Part shown: positions 17,731-26,708 of the stretch, piece after piece | Layout of the letters: every line of letters starts with the position of its first letter | Numbering within the stretch: position 1 is the stretch's first letter | Origin: an uncultured Prevotellaceae bacterium | GTDB lineage: Bacteria; Bacteroidota; Bacteroidia; Bacteroidales; Bacteroidaceae | Direction: 5' to 3' | Length of the DNA stretch: 43,104 nucleotides | Assembly: GCA_937893145.1 (NCBI GenBank) | Contig: CALBJW010000098.1 | Span: 1-43,104 of the forward strand | Made by a program: the position numbers and the translations under genes | Notes under the pieces: generated by a model | Told to the model about the DNA's origin: nothing | Database searches by the model: none | What the model saw: the letters and a program-made list of their open reading frames with translations, nothing else

Positions 17731-18711
17731 CTAAGGATTCTCAATCAGTCCATTTGAACCAATAGTGAACTCGAACTCACCTCCATCTTCCCAATCATTG
17801 AATTCGCCTACAAGTTCTGCTTCAACATTAGAATCTCCTTTAAGCTTAAGATTCCAAACATAGCTCTTGCCAGAAACAAATACCATAGTATATGGAAATT
17901 CCCAATAGTATTCCTTGTTTTCGTAATTTGGCAATCTAAATGTGACCATTCGCTTAGAGTTTTCATCCATAGGATTATAACCAGGACAGACAATACCTTC
18001 AGCCCTGTGACCATTATCTCCGTATGGATTTACTGCGAATGGAATAGCATCGCTTACCGGTGAGTCTTCCTCAATTTTAATTACACCAGAGATAACATCA
18101 CATTTAGTAACTACATTCATGTTAGATGCTTTTACTTCCATGCCAACAAGGTCTTCATCCTGCATTGTTGAGTTTTCAGAATCTGCAGTAATGTTAAAGA
18201 TAATCTTACTGAACTTATGTCCAAACGTAAGATTAACTTTAGGGGATTTGGAATTACCTTCGCTTTTATTTGCTACAAGTAAATCAACCCCTTTTGTTGC
18301 CCAGTTATTTATGGTATAATAGCGGTTGCTGTCGTAATTAATACCTTCTTGATATGGGTAATAACCATAGAATGATAGAACATCAGAATTTGATGGAAAT
18401 AGAATCTTCTTATCTTCTTCTGTTGATGCCAAATATAAGGTGTCTATTTCTTTGGTCTCATTCTGAACTATCTTCGAAACAGTAAACTGCTCATTGTCAA
18501 AATCCTTGTATATCGTTCCTGATTGGCATACGAAGATTCCAAACGCTTCAGTATACGTACCAGAAGCGTTTCTTGAACTAGTAATTGCTAATTGTGAAGA
18601 TGGAGCATCTGGAGAAGGTGCTCTTTTAACGAGCCCCTCCTCTTCGATGCTACATGATATCAATAGAAAAATGATGCAAATAAAATATATTATGTTGCGA
18701 TCAAAATGCAT
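17731..18711 (-). CDS. Fimbrillin-family lipoprotein
   Basis: The 326-aa protein has a lipobox (IIFLLISC, Cys20), a candidate processing Arg47 in TSSRNAS, FYGYYPYQEG, and the core strand LTFGHKFSKIIFNIT. Near the C-terminus FNDWEDGGEFEF is the usual Trp-containing last strand. It has no long low-complexity tail, unlike the two paralogues further upstream. It is a probable fimbrial structural or accessory subunit, located 11 bp downstream of the next fimbrillin. Confidence 0.85.
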   Translation of the reverse strand: MHFDRNIIYFICIIFLLISCSIEEEGLVKRAPSPDAPSSQLAITSSRNASGTYTEAFGIFVCQSGTIYKDFDNEQFTVSKIVQNETKEIDTLYLASTEEDKKILFPSNSDVLSFYGYYPYQEGINYDSNRYYTINNWATKGVDLLVANKSEGNSKSPKVNLTFGHKFSKIIFNITADSENSTMQDEDLVGMEVKASNMNVVTKCDVISGVIKIEEDSPVSDAIPFAVNPYGDNGHRAEGIVCPGYNPMDENSKRMVTFRLPNYENKEYYWEFPYTMVFVSGKSYVWNLKLKGDSNVEAELVGEFNDWEDGGEFEFTIGSNGLIENP

Positions 18712-18722
18712 ACTTTGTGATA

Positions 18723-19742
18723 TTAAGGTTTAAGATCTACAAAACCACCAGGATTCATTTCAACTGGATCCCAATCTTCAATAGTACCAGTTAACTCTGC
18801 TTCAACAAGACCGCTACCATAGAGACGAATATTCCAAATGTAGCTTGTTCCTGCAAGGAAAGTTGTAGCGTCGGAATCCTTGTTAGTAACTGAAGGAATT
18901 GTCCAAGTGTACACCTTAGGTGCTTCGTCTGCAGACTTTGGCTGTAAAGTGAAAGTAACTTTAGAATTGGCATTTGGAATAGCAGTAGGGCAAACAATAG
19001 CTTCTGACCTTGTTCCGTCAGTTGTTGTCTTAAATGTTATGGCACCTTGGTCCACTGTACCAACACTTGTTACGTCAGTGAGGATATTATAAGTTGTAAC
19101 AAAATTCATTCCATTTCCTGTAACAGTCATTTCTTCAATATCTGCTGGCAAGATTTGTGATTCAGCTTCATTAACAGAGATGTTGAGGATGATCTTGCTG
19201 AATTTGTGCTTGAATACCAAAGGGACAGGAACTTTAGTTGAACCAGTTGCAGCATCTGATGCACTTTTCTCAACCGCAGCAGAAACTAAAAGGTCAATAG
19301 GGGTTTTTGCCACATTTTGCTGATTCCAGTCATTAACGGTGTATACTCCATTAGTAGAAACGCTTTCACTATATGGATAATAAGCCTTAAATGCAAGTAT
19401 TGCTGTAGCGTCAGCAGGGAATGGGATTGTATAATTACCTGTAAAATTGGCTGTTTCAAATGTTGTACCAGTCCCTTCAGCCTTGAACTCAGCATTCGTA
19501 ACTGTCTCATTATCTTTTGTGGTAGTATTATAGAAAGTATAAGGGTCTGCACCCTTCATAACGTAGAGACCTATCTCGTCATTAGTTTCCCATAAATTGT
19601 TAAAAGCACGAGTTGCAAGACCTTTGCTAATGTTACACTGAATGTCTGCTGTTACGGTGTTAGCAAACTCTACGCTCTCATTCTGACAAGAGGCAAATGT
19701 AATTGCTGCAATTGCTGCTAAAAATAATTTTGTAGCTTTCAT
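18723..19742 (-). CDS. Fimbrillin-family lipoprotein
   Basis: The 339-aa protein has a lipobox (ITFASC, Cys19), processing-site-like GLATRAFNN (Arg45), FKAYYPYSES, and LVFKHKFSKIILNIS. C-terminal TGTIEDWDPVEMNPGGFVDLKP ends the protein without an acidic tail. The N-terminal ATRAFNNLWETNDEIGLYV is clearly related to the next two paralogues (KTRAFNDQWEANDAIGVFV), so this is one of a tandem duplication series. It is probably a pilin-type subunit. Confidence 0.88.
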   Translation of the reverse strand: MKATKLFLAAIAAITFASCQNESVEFANTVTADIQCNISKGLATRAFNNLWETNDEIGLYVMKGADPYTFYNTTTKDNETVTNAEFKAEGTGTTFETANFTGNYTIPFPADATAILAFKAYYPYSESVSTNGVYTVNDWNQQNVAKTPIDLLVSAAVEKSASDAATGSTKVPVPLVFKHKFSKIILNISVNEAESQILPADIEEMTVTGNGMNFVTTYNILTDVTSVGTVDQGAITFKTTTDGTRSEAIVCPTAIPNANSKVTFTLQPKSADEAPKVYTWTIPSVTNKDSDATTFLAGTSYIWNIRLYGSGLVEAELTGTIEDWDPVEMNPGGFVDLKP

Positions 19743-19779
19743 ATTAGTATATATTATTTGATTTGTTACTTATATTAAT

Positions 19780-20829
19780 TTATGCTTGAGGTTCTGCTGG
19801 GGTTTCTTCTTCTCCACCATCTTGTTTTTGGCCTTCTCCACCATCTTGTTTACCATTACCATCAGGATTCTCCAAATCTACTACGTTGTCTTCAATTTCT
19901 GCATCGGTCCAATCAACAATTGTACCAATCAAAGTTGCATCAACAAGTCCGTCACCTTTGAGCTTGAGAGTCCATGTGTAGCTATAACCAGATTCGAAAT
20001 CAATTGTTGCCATAGAACCTGAGTTCCATGTGTATGTCTTGCCATTAGTTAATTTGATGGTAACTACACGAGGTGTTTCTTCTGAAATAAAGTTAGGACA
20101 AATGATGGCAGAAGCTTTCTGACCTTTATTTTCAACTTTGAATCCTATTTCTTCAGCAAGAGCTGTCTCGCCCTTTGTGATTTCACCAGTAAGAACATTG
20201 CATGATGTCTCTACATTCATACCAGCTGCAGAAACTGTAAGTCCATCGAGGTCTTCTGGCAAAAGCTGAGTTTCTTCACTATTAGCCTCGATATTCAATA
20301 CAATACGGCTGAAAACATGCTTGAAAGTAAGTCTTACAGTTTTATTATCTTTGTTACCAATCTGTGTGTCTGAGATAAGCAAGTCGTTATTTTGAGATCT
20401 GCTTTGGTTTGTCCAGTTTGGAGTGAATACAGGATTCTCTATTGTGACGTCTGATGTGTATGGGTAGTAAGCGTGGAAACTAAGATCATGCTTATTTGAA
20501 GGAAATAAGATAGGCTCATTTGTCTCTGCTGTGAATTTGTTTTCTATTCCATCAGTGTCAGTAACAAACTTTGAGTTGAAGTATTCTTCAAATATTTCTT
20601 TTGTATCTTCTGCTCCATCTTCTGTTGCAGGAGTGATTTCATTTACGAATACACCAATTGCATCATTTGCTTCCCACTGGTCGTTAAAAGCACGAGTCTT
20701 TAAAGAAGAACCAATGTTACCTGTAAGTGTTGCTGCAACTTCATTGTTTGGCATAGCAACATCTTCACTGCTACATGAAGCTATCATGGTAGCAAGAAGA
20801 CCTAAAGATAAAAACTTAATTGCTTTCAT
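19780..20829 (-). CDS. Fimbrillin-family lipoprotein (paralogue A)
   Basis: The 349-aa protein has a lipobox (TMIASC, Cys19), SLKTRAFND with Arg46, FHAYYPYTSD and LTFKHVFSRIVLNIE. It is a close paralogue of the gene at 20875: the first ~50 residues match with few changes. The C-terminus after GTIVDWTDAEIEDN is a low-complexity Gln/Asp/Glu/Gly tail (KQDGGEGQKQDGGEEE). Arg46 is the same position at which Porphyromonas gingivalis FimA is known to be cleaved. It is probably a polymerising subunit. Confidence 0.88.
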   Translation of the reverse strand: MKAIKFLSLGLLATMIASCSSEDVAMPNNEVAATLTGNIGSSLKTRAFNDQWEANDAIGVFVNEITPATEDGAEDTKEIFEEYFNSKFVTDTDGIENKFTAETNEPILFPSNKHDLSFHAYYPYTSDVTIENPVFTPNWTNQSRSQNNDLLISDTQIGNKDNKTVRLTFKHVFSRIVLNIEANSEETQLLPEDLDGLTVSAAGMNVETSCNVLTGEITKGETALAEEIGFKVENKGQKASAIICPNFISEETPRVVTIKLTNGKTYTWNSGSMATIDFESGYSYTWTLKLKGDGLVDATLIGTIVDWTDAEIEDNVVDLENPDGNGKQDGGEGQKQDGGEEETPAEPQA

Positions 20830-20874
20830 TTTCTTTCGTATTTATTTTTTATTAGTAAATTCTCTTTATTAATA

Positions 20875-21981
20875 CTATGAGTTTGATTCTGGTTCCTCAG
20901 TAGGTTCCTCAGTAGGTTCCTCACCAGAGTCTTCATTTGAGTTATCACCAGTACCCTCATTTGAACTATCATCAGAACCATCACCTGTTCCTGCATCAGT
21001 GTTTCCACCATCAGATTCTGGTTTTTCTTCCAATTCAAAGTCGGTATCACCTTCAATAGTACCATCACCCCAATTAACGATAGTTCCAATCAAAACTGCA
21101 TCAACAAGTCCTTGTCCCTTAAGAGTAATATTCCAAGAATAGCTATTACCCTCTTCAAACATTTGTTTTTTGTCGATGTTCCATACGAACTGTTTGCCAT
21201 TTTCCAAAGTAAATGTAATCACACGAGTTTCTTCTCCATCATTAACTCCAGGGCAAATGATAGCAGAAGAGTACCTACCATCTTCATTTGTATTGAAAAC
21301 GATTTCTTCAGTATTAACATCTTTCTTACTGTATTTGTCATTAATTACATCGTATTCTACATCTGCGCTCATATTTGCAGCTGTAATAGTAAGGTTCTGA
21401 AGGTCGCTATACTGAATCTGAGATTCTGTTGTATTTGCATCGATATTCAAAATAATACGAGCAAATTTATGCTTAAATGTAAGTTCTACTCTTTGGTGAT
21501 CCTTGTCTCCTGTCTGTGTGTCAGAAACAAGCAAATCCAAATTCTGAGATATACTCTGATTTGCCCAATTTGGAATAAACACAGGACTCTCTTCAGTCAC
21601 ACTTTCTCTGTATGGGTAGTAAGCATGGAAACTAAGTTCGTGCTTGTTAGATGGGTATTGGATAGCTTTGCCTGTAGCTTCCTTAAATTCTTTTGTGTTA
21701 CCGTTTTCTTCTGTAACAAACTTAGTGTTGAAGTTGCCTTCAAATAATGTTTGTGTAGGTTCTACTCCTTCTTCTGCTGAAGGAATGATTTCATTGATGA
21801 ATACACCAATTTCATCACCTGCTTCCCACTGGTCATTGACTGCACGAGTCTTGAGAGAAGAACCGATGTTACCTGTAAGAGTTGCAGTTGCTTCCTTGTT
21901 TGTCAAAGCAACTTCGTCACTGCTACATGATGCTATCATAGTAGCAAGGAGACCAAAAGCTAAAAATTTAATTGCTTTCAT
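20875..21981 (-). CDS. Fimbrillin-family lipoprotein (paralogue B)
   Basis: The 368-aa protein has Cys19 in TMIASC, SLKTRAVND with Arg46, FHAYYPYRES, and LTFKHKFARIILNID. After GTIVNWGDGTIEGD the last ~55 residues are low complexity (Asp/Ser/Asn/Gly, then EEPTEEPTEEPE). The DNA for the end of the tail has a 12-bp tandem unit GGTTCCTCAGTA at 20891-20923, so tail length may vary by slippage. It is a recent duplicate of the 19780 gene. Confidence 0.88.
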   Translation of the reverse strand: MKAIKFLAFGLLATMIASCSSDEVALTNKEATATLTGNIGSSLKTRAVNDQWEAGDEIGVFINEIIPSAEEGVEPTQTLFEGNFNTKFVTEENGNTKEFKEATGKAIQYPSNKHELSFHAYYPYRESVTEESPVFIPNWANQSISQNLDLLVSDTQTGDKDHQRVELTFKHKFARIILNIDANTTESQIQYSDLQNLTITAANMSADVEYDVINDKYSKKDVNTEEIVFNTNEDGRYSSAIICPGVNDGEETRVITFTLENGKQFVWNIDKKQMFEEGNSYSWNITLKGQGLVDAVLIGTIVNWGDGTIEGDTDFELEEKPESDGGNTDAGTGDGSDDSSNEGTGDNSNEDSGEEPTEEPTEEPESNS

Positions 21982-22022
21982 TTTCTTTCTTGTTTTTATG
22001 TTGTTTATATTATTTGTTTCTT

Positions 22023-22949
22023 TTAGAATACACCTCCATATGGAATCTCATCCTCCATTTCTGCTATAACATATATAGAATTAGATTCTACATAAACCGT
22101 CCAGCTATATTTTCTACCTGGAGCCAACTTTAGTTCATTTGGCATTGTACAGCTAAATTCTTTTCCGCTAACTAATCTTATTTTTAGTTGACATTCATTA
22201 ATTTGAATGTTTGGTGGAACTACAGCATTGGCAATAGTACCATTGTCGTCTGTTGATACCTTAAATTGAAGCGTTGTGTTAACATCCTCTCCAACTTCAA
22301 GTGTAGTAATATCGCCTGTTTTAATATTATAGCTTATTGGATTGTTAAGGTTACTTAGTTCCAAAGATAAGCCCATGAGTTCTTTTTCATCCATCGTGCA
22401 AGTTGGAGACTTCTTCACGTTAAACACAACACGACTAAATACATGATTGAACTCTAAAGTCTTAGTGACTCCTTTGTCTTCGACGCTACCTTCAGTCTTA
22501 GCAACATATAAATCGCAACTTGATTCATCTGTTAGTTGATCATTCCAATCTTTAACTGTATAAATCATGTCGTTAATTTCTGGCATCACCCCTGCATCTA
22601 CATAAGGGTAATATGCATAGATTGTTCCTGTGCCTGTAGTAGGGTAATATAGCACTTTCTGCTCATCTTCATACTTTAAAGCATATTTGGATTTTGAGTC
22701 GGATTCTACAGTGATGTCTTCTAAGTTGTACTTAAAATTAGCACTTGAATTGTACAAAGCATCGCCGCTATACATGAATGTTCCGACACTTTTACTTTCA
22801 TCTATTAAACCACGAGTGCTTATAGCAAACATTTTTACTCCTTTCGCACCTATGGATTCGTTGATTTCAAAATCATTGTTAGGTAATCCTTCACAAGATG
22901 TAAGAATCACCGAAATAGCTAATGATAATATGTATATAAATCTTTTCAT
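22023..22949 (-). CDS. Fimbrillin-family lipoprotein
   Basis: The 308-aa protein has a lipobox (SVILTSC, Cys19), FAISTRGLID with Arg46, IYAYYPYVDAG, and LEFNHVFSRVVFNVK. It ends with the strand-like YSWTVYVESNSIYVIAEMEDEI and a short tail without acidic repeats, so it could be an adaptor or tip-proximal subunit rather than the bulk pilin. Its start is 3 bp after the stop of the BspA-type gene, so the two are probably translated together. Confidence 0.85.
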   Translation of the reverse strand: MKRFIYILSLAISVILTSCEGLPNNDFEINESIGAKGVKMFAISTRGLIDESKSVGTFMYSGDALYNSSANFKYNLEDITVESDSKSKYALKYEDEQKVLYYPTTGTGTIYAYYPYVDAGVMPEINDMIYTVKDWNDQLTDESSCDLYVAKTEGSVEDKGVTKTLEFNHVFSRVVFNVKKSPTCTMDEKELMGLSLELSNLNNPISYNIKTGDITTLEVGEDVNTTLQFKVSTDDNGTIANAVVPPNIQINECQLKIRLVSGKEFSCTMPNELKLAPGRKYSWTVYVESNSIYVIAEMEDEIPYGGVF

Positions 22950-22952
22950 CTG

Positions 22953-24833
22953 TTACTGCATTATTTGTCCTGTAGTAGCGTTAATCCATGTAATATGATT
23001 ATTTGGAGTTATTCCGAATGTAGCTATATTAGCTGGGTCGGTAATTTCATCATGAACAGCTTGAGTACATGTTATTGTTATTGGTAGAGTAGTATTTAAT
23101 CCGTATAGTGATTGCTCATAATTACCTTTTACTTTCTTGAACTGATATTGTGGACCTAAGTTCAAATCCGTCAAAGAAGGACAATTAAAGAACATTCTAT
23201 ACATATTTGTAGTTTTCGCAGTTTTAAACGATGAAATGTCTATTGATTTAATTGATGTACAGTTTTCAAACATCGAATTAAGTAATTCAACTTTATCTGT
23301 TCTAAAACCAGATATACGCAAAGTTGTAAGTTTAGTACAATTCATAAACATAGAACTTAGGTCTTTCATTTGAGGTCCTTTTCCTCCTTTGAAATCCACA
23401 TTGATTCTTGTAATGTTGGTACATCCCTTAAACATTGATGACATGGTTTGAGCAGATTTGACATCGAATGTTCCTATGTCCATCTTCACAAGGCTTGTAC
23501 ATCCTTCAAACATCGAGCTAAAGTCTTTTACACCACGTGTATCAAATAGTGAAATGTTCAAAGGATTAGGATCTGAAGATGTTCCTGTATTGTTCAATTT
23601 AATGCAATTTAGGAACATTTTTGACATATCTGTTACCTTCTCTGTGTTAATAAGCTGTAAATTACTTATCGCAGTCAAATAACGTAAGTTTGCAAACATT
23701 TCTGATGAATTTGAGTTGGCTTCAATCTTAACAGAAGATTCTGGATAAATATCAATTATAGCATTTGGAGTATTTGGAATTTCTTTTAATACAGCCCATG
23801 CATTAACATAGTTACGTCCAGAAACGCTTACCAATCTTTTTCTTTCATTAGGTATATTAGCTAAACTTTCAGATGGAGGAGTGTCATGAAAATTAATTCT
23901 TACAATATTATTGCTCAAGCTTTGCAGCGCACTATTAAACACTGGTCCTGGCAATAATACAACATTATTGATATTGTCCAATCTTGTTGCATATAAATAT
24001 CCTGGATAAAATTCCAGGTTACCATTGAATGTCTTATTTTTTATATTAACTCCAGATTTATTAATTGTAATATTAGTTAATGGCACAATTCCGTTAGTAT
24101 TGCATGGGACAGATACATAATACAAATAATACATTTCATTCTCTGCTGGATTATTGCATTCAACAGTAATGTTGTTAGCTCCATCAAGTACATAAGAAGT
24201 ACTGTCTGTAATGTCTGTAAGAGTGGCGTGATTAATGTTGTTACCAGTCAAAGAAATAGTAATACCTGAAGGATCGTTATCTACCAATGTCTTATCAACT
24301 TCAATTCGAAGGAAAACATTAAGTCTATAAAAATAGAAATGCACATCTTCGGAATCATAAGGAATCTTTTCCGAGAGCATTAAATCATAATTCTTAAGAC
24401 TGGCTAAAGTACCATCTTGATTGGTAAAATCAATAGAAGCTGTCGTTCCTTCCACAACTGATGAGGGACATACAGCAACCAATGTTTCTCCAAAACTGTA
24501 TCCGGCAGTTTCGTTCGACCAAACAGCAGCGGCATTTGAAGTTTCTGATTCTATTGGGAAGCTATAGTTGAATGTAAAAGAGTTGGTAGAGGTCAAACCA
24601 TATACTTGTATTTGATCGCCACCCTCCCATTGAGTTTGTAAGCCTTCATATTCATCTTGTACATATGTAGTACGTGTTGATAAATTCGATGAGTTAGGCA
24701 AATATGCATTTATGTGAAATTTTGAATCATTTGAAATCTCATGGGACAACACTTCCTCGCTACATGAACTAACAGTCCATGCAGTCACAATGGTAAGGAT
24801 ACCGAGTAAAATGTTGTATATATTTCTTTTCAT
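22953..24833 (-). CDS. Fimbrillin-like lipoprotein fused to BspA-type (DUF285) leucine-rich repeats
   Basis: The 626-aa protein has a lipobox with Cys24 (TVSSCSEE) and NLSTRTTY with Arg54, the same processing-like site as the fimbrillins. Residues ~30-330 are a fimbrillin-like beta domain (WEGGDQIQVYG, FYFYRLNVFLRIEV). Residues ~386-570 hold about seven DUF285/BspA repeats marked by S-x-MF-x-x-C, e.g. SSMFEGCTSLVKMDI and SSMFKGCTNITRINV. BspA-type repeats are surface ligand-binding modules. A short C-terminal domain follows. It heads the six-fimbrillin run and would fit a tip adhesin, an inference from architecture and position. Confidence 0.85.
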   Translation of the reverse strand: MKRNIYNILLGILTIVTAWTVSSCSEEVLSHEISNDSKFHINAYLPNSSNLSTRTTYVQDEYEGLQTQWEGGDQIQVYGLTSTNSFTFNYSFPIESETSNAAAVWSNETAGYSFGETLVAVCPSSVVEGTTASIDFTNQDGTLASLKNYDLMLSEKIPYDSEDVHFYFYRLNVFLRIEVDKTLVDNDPSGITISLTGNNINHATLTDITDSTSYVLDGANNITVECNNPAENEMYYLYYVSVPCNTNGIVPLTNITINKSGVNIKNKTFNGNLEFYPGYLYATRLDNINNVVLLPGPVFNSALQSLSNNIVRINFHDTPPSESLANIPNERKRLVSVSGRNYVNAWAVLKEIPNTPNAIIDIYPESSVKIEANSNSSEMFANLRYLTAISNLQLINTEKVTDMSKMFLNCIKLNNTGTSSDPNPLNISLFDTRGVKDFSSMFEGCTSLVKMDIGTFDVKSAQTMSSMFKGCTNITRINVDFKGGKGPQMKDLSSMFMNCTKLTTLRISGFRTDKVELLNSMFENCTSIKSIDISSFKTAKTTNMYRMFFNCPSLTDLNLGPQYQFKKVKGNYEQSLYGLNTTLPITITCTQAVHDEITDPANIATFGITPNNHITWINATTGQIMQ

Positions 24834-24845
24834 ATCTGATTGTAT

Positions 24846-26252
24846 TTAGAAGTCGTAACGAAGACCGAGTGTGAGCGAGTAGGATGGGTCGCTGATACGC
24901 ATACGGTAGTTGGTGTAGTTTGAATATGGAATAGTATATGTCATCCACTGAACTCCTGGTTCAACACCGAAGGAGAAGTGGGAGTTAATTCGAAGTAGTA
25001 TTGGAGACGAGATAGCGAATCCGTGCATGGCATTGCTCAGGTCTGGTCTCCACTGCCAACCTGTTCTGCCTCCAAAGGCGAAGTCCCACTCAAAGTGTGG
25101 TGACTTCAAGTTGCGATAGGCTGGTATGAGGTTGAGGGCATTCACTATGATGTCTGCCTGTGCAAGGAGTTGCTTGTCAGGCTTTGATGTGCTAAACGTT
25201 CCTCCTGCTCGAATACCAATAAGGTCGTCAAACCATCTTGTATATGTAACCGAAGTGGTGGATATGCGATTTTCTTCGAGGTTGATGTCCTCGTTGGAAG
25301 GAAGGAGGGCAATACCACTTGATACGGTAACGCTATTTTTGTTTTGTCCATTGACCATCGATCTTCTGCACTTGAACTTTTCGGAAGGACCATACATGTC
25401 AATATTGAAGCCTCCCTTCAGTCCGTAGATAATATCGTATCTGTGGCTGTTGCTTTCAGCAGAGTAGTCTATATCATCGGAAGCAAATGCAACAAATGGT
25501 TCGAGGAAAACGTGGGAATTGCTACCAAGACGGAACGCAAGGTTCAATCCTAACTGTCCAAGGAAGGCAGACTTGTATTCAGCTTTATATTTGTTGTGAG
25601 CATATCCAATTCCTGCTAATACACTGGCATTGAAGATTCGGTCTGGGTTGTAGCCATCGAAATAGTTCGAAAGACTCAGCATGTAGTCGAGTTGTACGGC
25701 ATTGTTAACCATATCGCACTCTCGTCTTCCTACATTGTAGTCTGCATAGAGGTAAGAGAGACGGAGGGAGTGCAAGCGAGTAAACTCGTAACGAGCATAT
25801 AAGCCAGCTGGTATCGCCCAATCGACATCTGTTTTGCCACGCTTAACAATGGTCTGCAGTCCTGTGAATGCACCAAAGCTGATGTGTTCATACCATTGCT
25901 GAGGGTAGAGGTTCATGTTGCCTTTCTTGATGTGTCTCTTCTGCATGATGTAGTCGCGAGCATTGAAAGGTGCGCTTATCTTCGAAATGCTATCGAGGAT
26001 AGTACCTCTTGCCTTGACTTGTTCTGCATATTTGCTCTGCACCTTCAGGATAGAGTCGTTGTACTTTTCTATCTTCTGGTCGGTGGTGAGGGTGTCGAGG
26101 AGGGAGGATAGAGTTGAGAGGTTAGAGGTTAGGGTTGAAGGGTTAGAGTTTAGAGTTGAGAGGGTAGGGTTGAGAGCAGACATAGAACCTGCTGCTGTGG
26201 ACTTTAGGGTACACAGCAAACCGATGAGTAATATGTATGCAATTTGTTTCAT
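24846..26252 (-). CDS. Outer-membrane beta-barrel protein with Thr/Ser-rich N-terminal linker
   Basis: The start at 26252 (468 aa) was chosen because the longer reading from 26288 begins inside a repeat element with GTG and gives no signal peptide, whereas MKQIAYILLIGLLCTLKSTAAG does. Residues ~24-50 are an unusual Ser/Thr/Leu/Asn repeat (LSTLNSNPSTL), then a helical stretch and a C-terminal half rich in barrel strands (YARYEFTRLHSLRLSYLYADY, ending YSLTLGLRYDF). It resembles the DUF3575-type barrel proteins of the same locus. The repeat element starts only ~9 bp upstream of the ATG, so its upstream sequence is supplied by that element. Confidence 0.72.
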   Translation of the reverse strand: MKQIAYILLIGLLCTLKSTAAGSMSALNPTLSTLNSNPSTLTSNLSTLSSLLDTLTTDQKIEKYNDSILKVQSKYAEQVKARGTILDSISKISAPFNARDYIMQKRHIKKGNMNLYPQQWYEHISFGAFTGLQTIVKRGKTDVDWAIPAGLYARYEFTRLHSLRLSYLYADYNVGRRECDMVNNAVQLDYMLSLSNYFDGYNPDRIFNASVLAGIGYAHNKYKAEYKSAFLGQLGLNLAFRLGSNSHVFLEPFVAFASDDIDYSAESNSHRYDIIYGLKGGFNIDMYGPSEKFKCRRSMVNGQNKNSVTVSSGIALLPSNEDINLEENRISTTSVTYTRWFDDLIGIRAGGTFSTSKPDKQLLAQADIIVNALNLIPAYRNLKSPHFEWDFAFGGRTGWQWRPDLSNAMHGFAISSPILLRINSHFSFGVEPGVQWMTYTIPYSNYTNYRMRISDPSYSLTLGLRYDF

Positions 26253-26260
26253 TATGGTGT

Positions 26261-26362
26261 TAAAATCTTTACTTAAAATCTTTTCCACAAATGATTAGTG
26301 CTCATTTGAGAGGGTCGTCGCTTGGCTCCTCAAAATCTACTAAAAATCAGTGTTGAAAATCC
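26261..26362. repeat. Solo right arm of the GxxExxY-associated element
   Basis: This ~100-bp stretch contains the element's gene-proximal sequence (TAAAATCTTTACTTAAAATC) and its terminal arm with GGGTCGTCGCTTGGCTCCTC and AAAATCTACTAAAAATC. It has no matching left arm to its left. It forms one end of a 272-bp tandem unit (26261-26532 and 26533-26804 align along their whole length) and supplies the DNA directly upstream of the barrel protein start at 26252. Confidence 0.75.
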
Positions 26363-26436
26363 ATGCTAAATGATGGAAATTCTTGTGGAGTTATTTATAA
26401 TCATTTTATTGTTTTTTACTCATTTTAATTTAGTGA

Positions 26437-26634
26437 GGATTATCCGTTAGGATTATTAGTGGATTTATGAGCCTTTAGGCGACCACCTTTAATCATCCTC
26501 TATTATTTGTTGTTGTGATTTTTGGTTAGGATAAAAATCTTTACTTAAAATCTTTTCCACAAATGATTAGTGTTCATTTGAGAGGGTCGTCGCTTTGCTC
26601 CTCAAAATCCACTAAAAATCGATATTGAAAATCC
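26437..26634. mobile_element. Gene-less (MITE-like) copy of the GxxExxY element
   Basis: This 198-bp copy has the left arm GGATTATCCGTTAGGATTAT with TTAGTGGATTTATGAGCC, and the right arm whose reverse complement is GGATTTTCAATATCGATTTT with TAGTGGATTTTGAGGAGCC. Between them, read on the minus strand, remain the codons FYPNQKSQQQIIEDD and stop, i.e. the C-terminal coding tail of the neighbouring GxxExxY gene, joined at TAAAAATCT to that gene's upstream sequence. This is the product expected from an internal deletion of the gene-bearing copy. Confidence 0.75.
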
Positions 26635-26708
26635 ATGCTAAGTGATGGAAAATCTTGTGGAGTTATTTATAATCATTTTATTGTTTTTTACTCATTTTAA
26701 TTTAGTGA

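Noticed and set aside
26253..26288. Upstream start of the barrel protein at 26288
   Set aside because: The added residues are repeat-element sequence with a GTG start; the ATG at 26252 gives a proper signal peptide.
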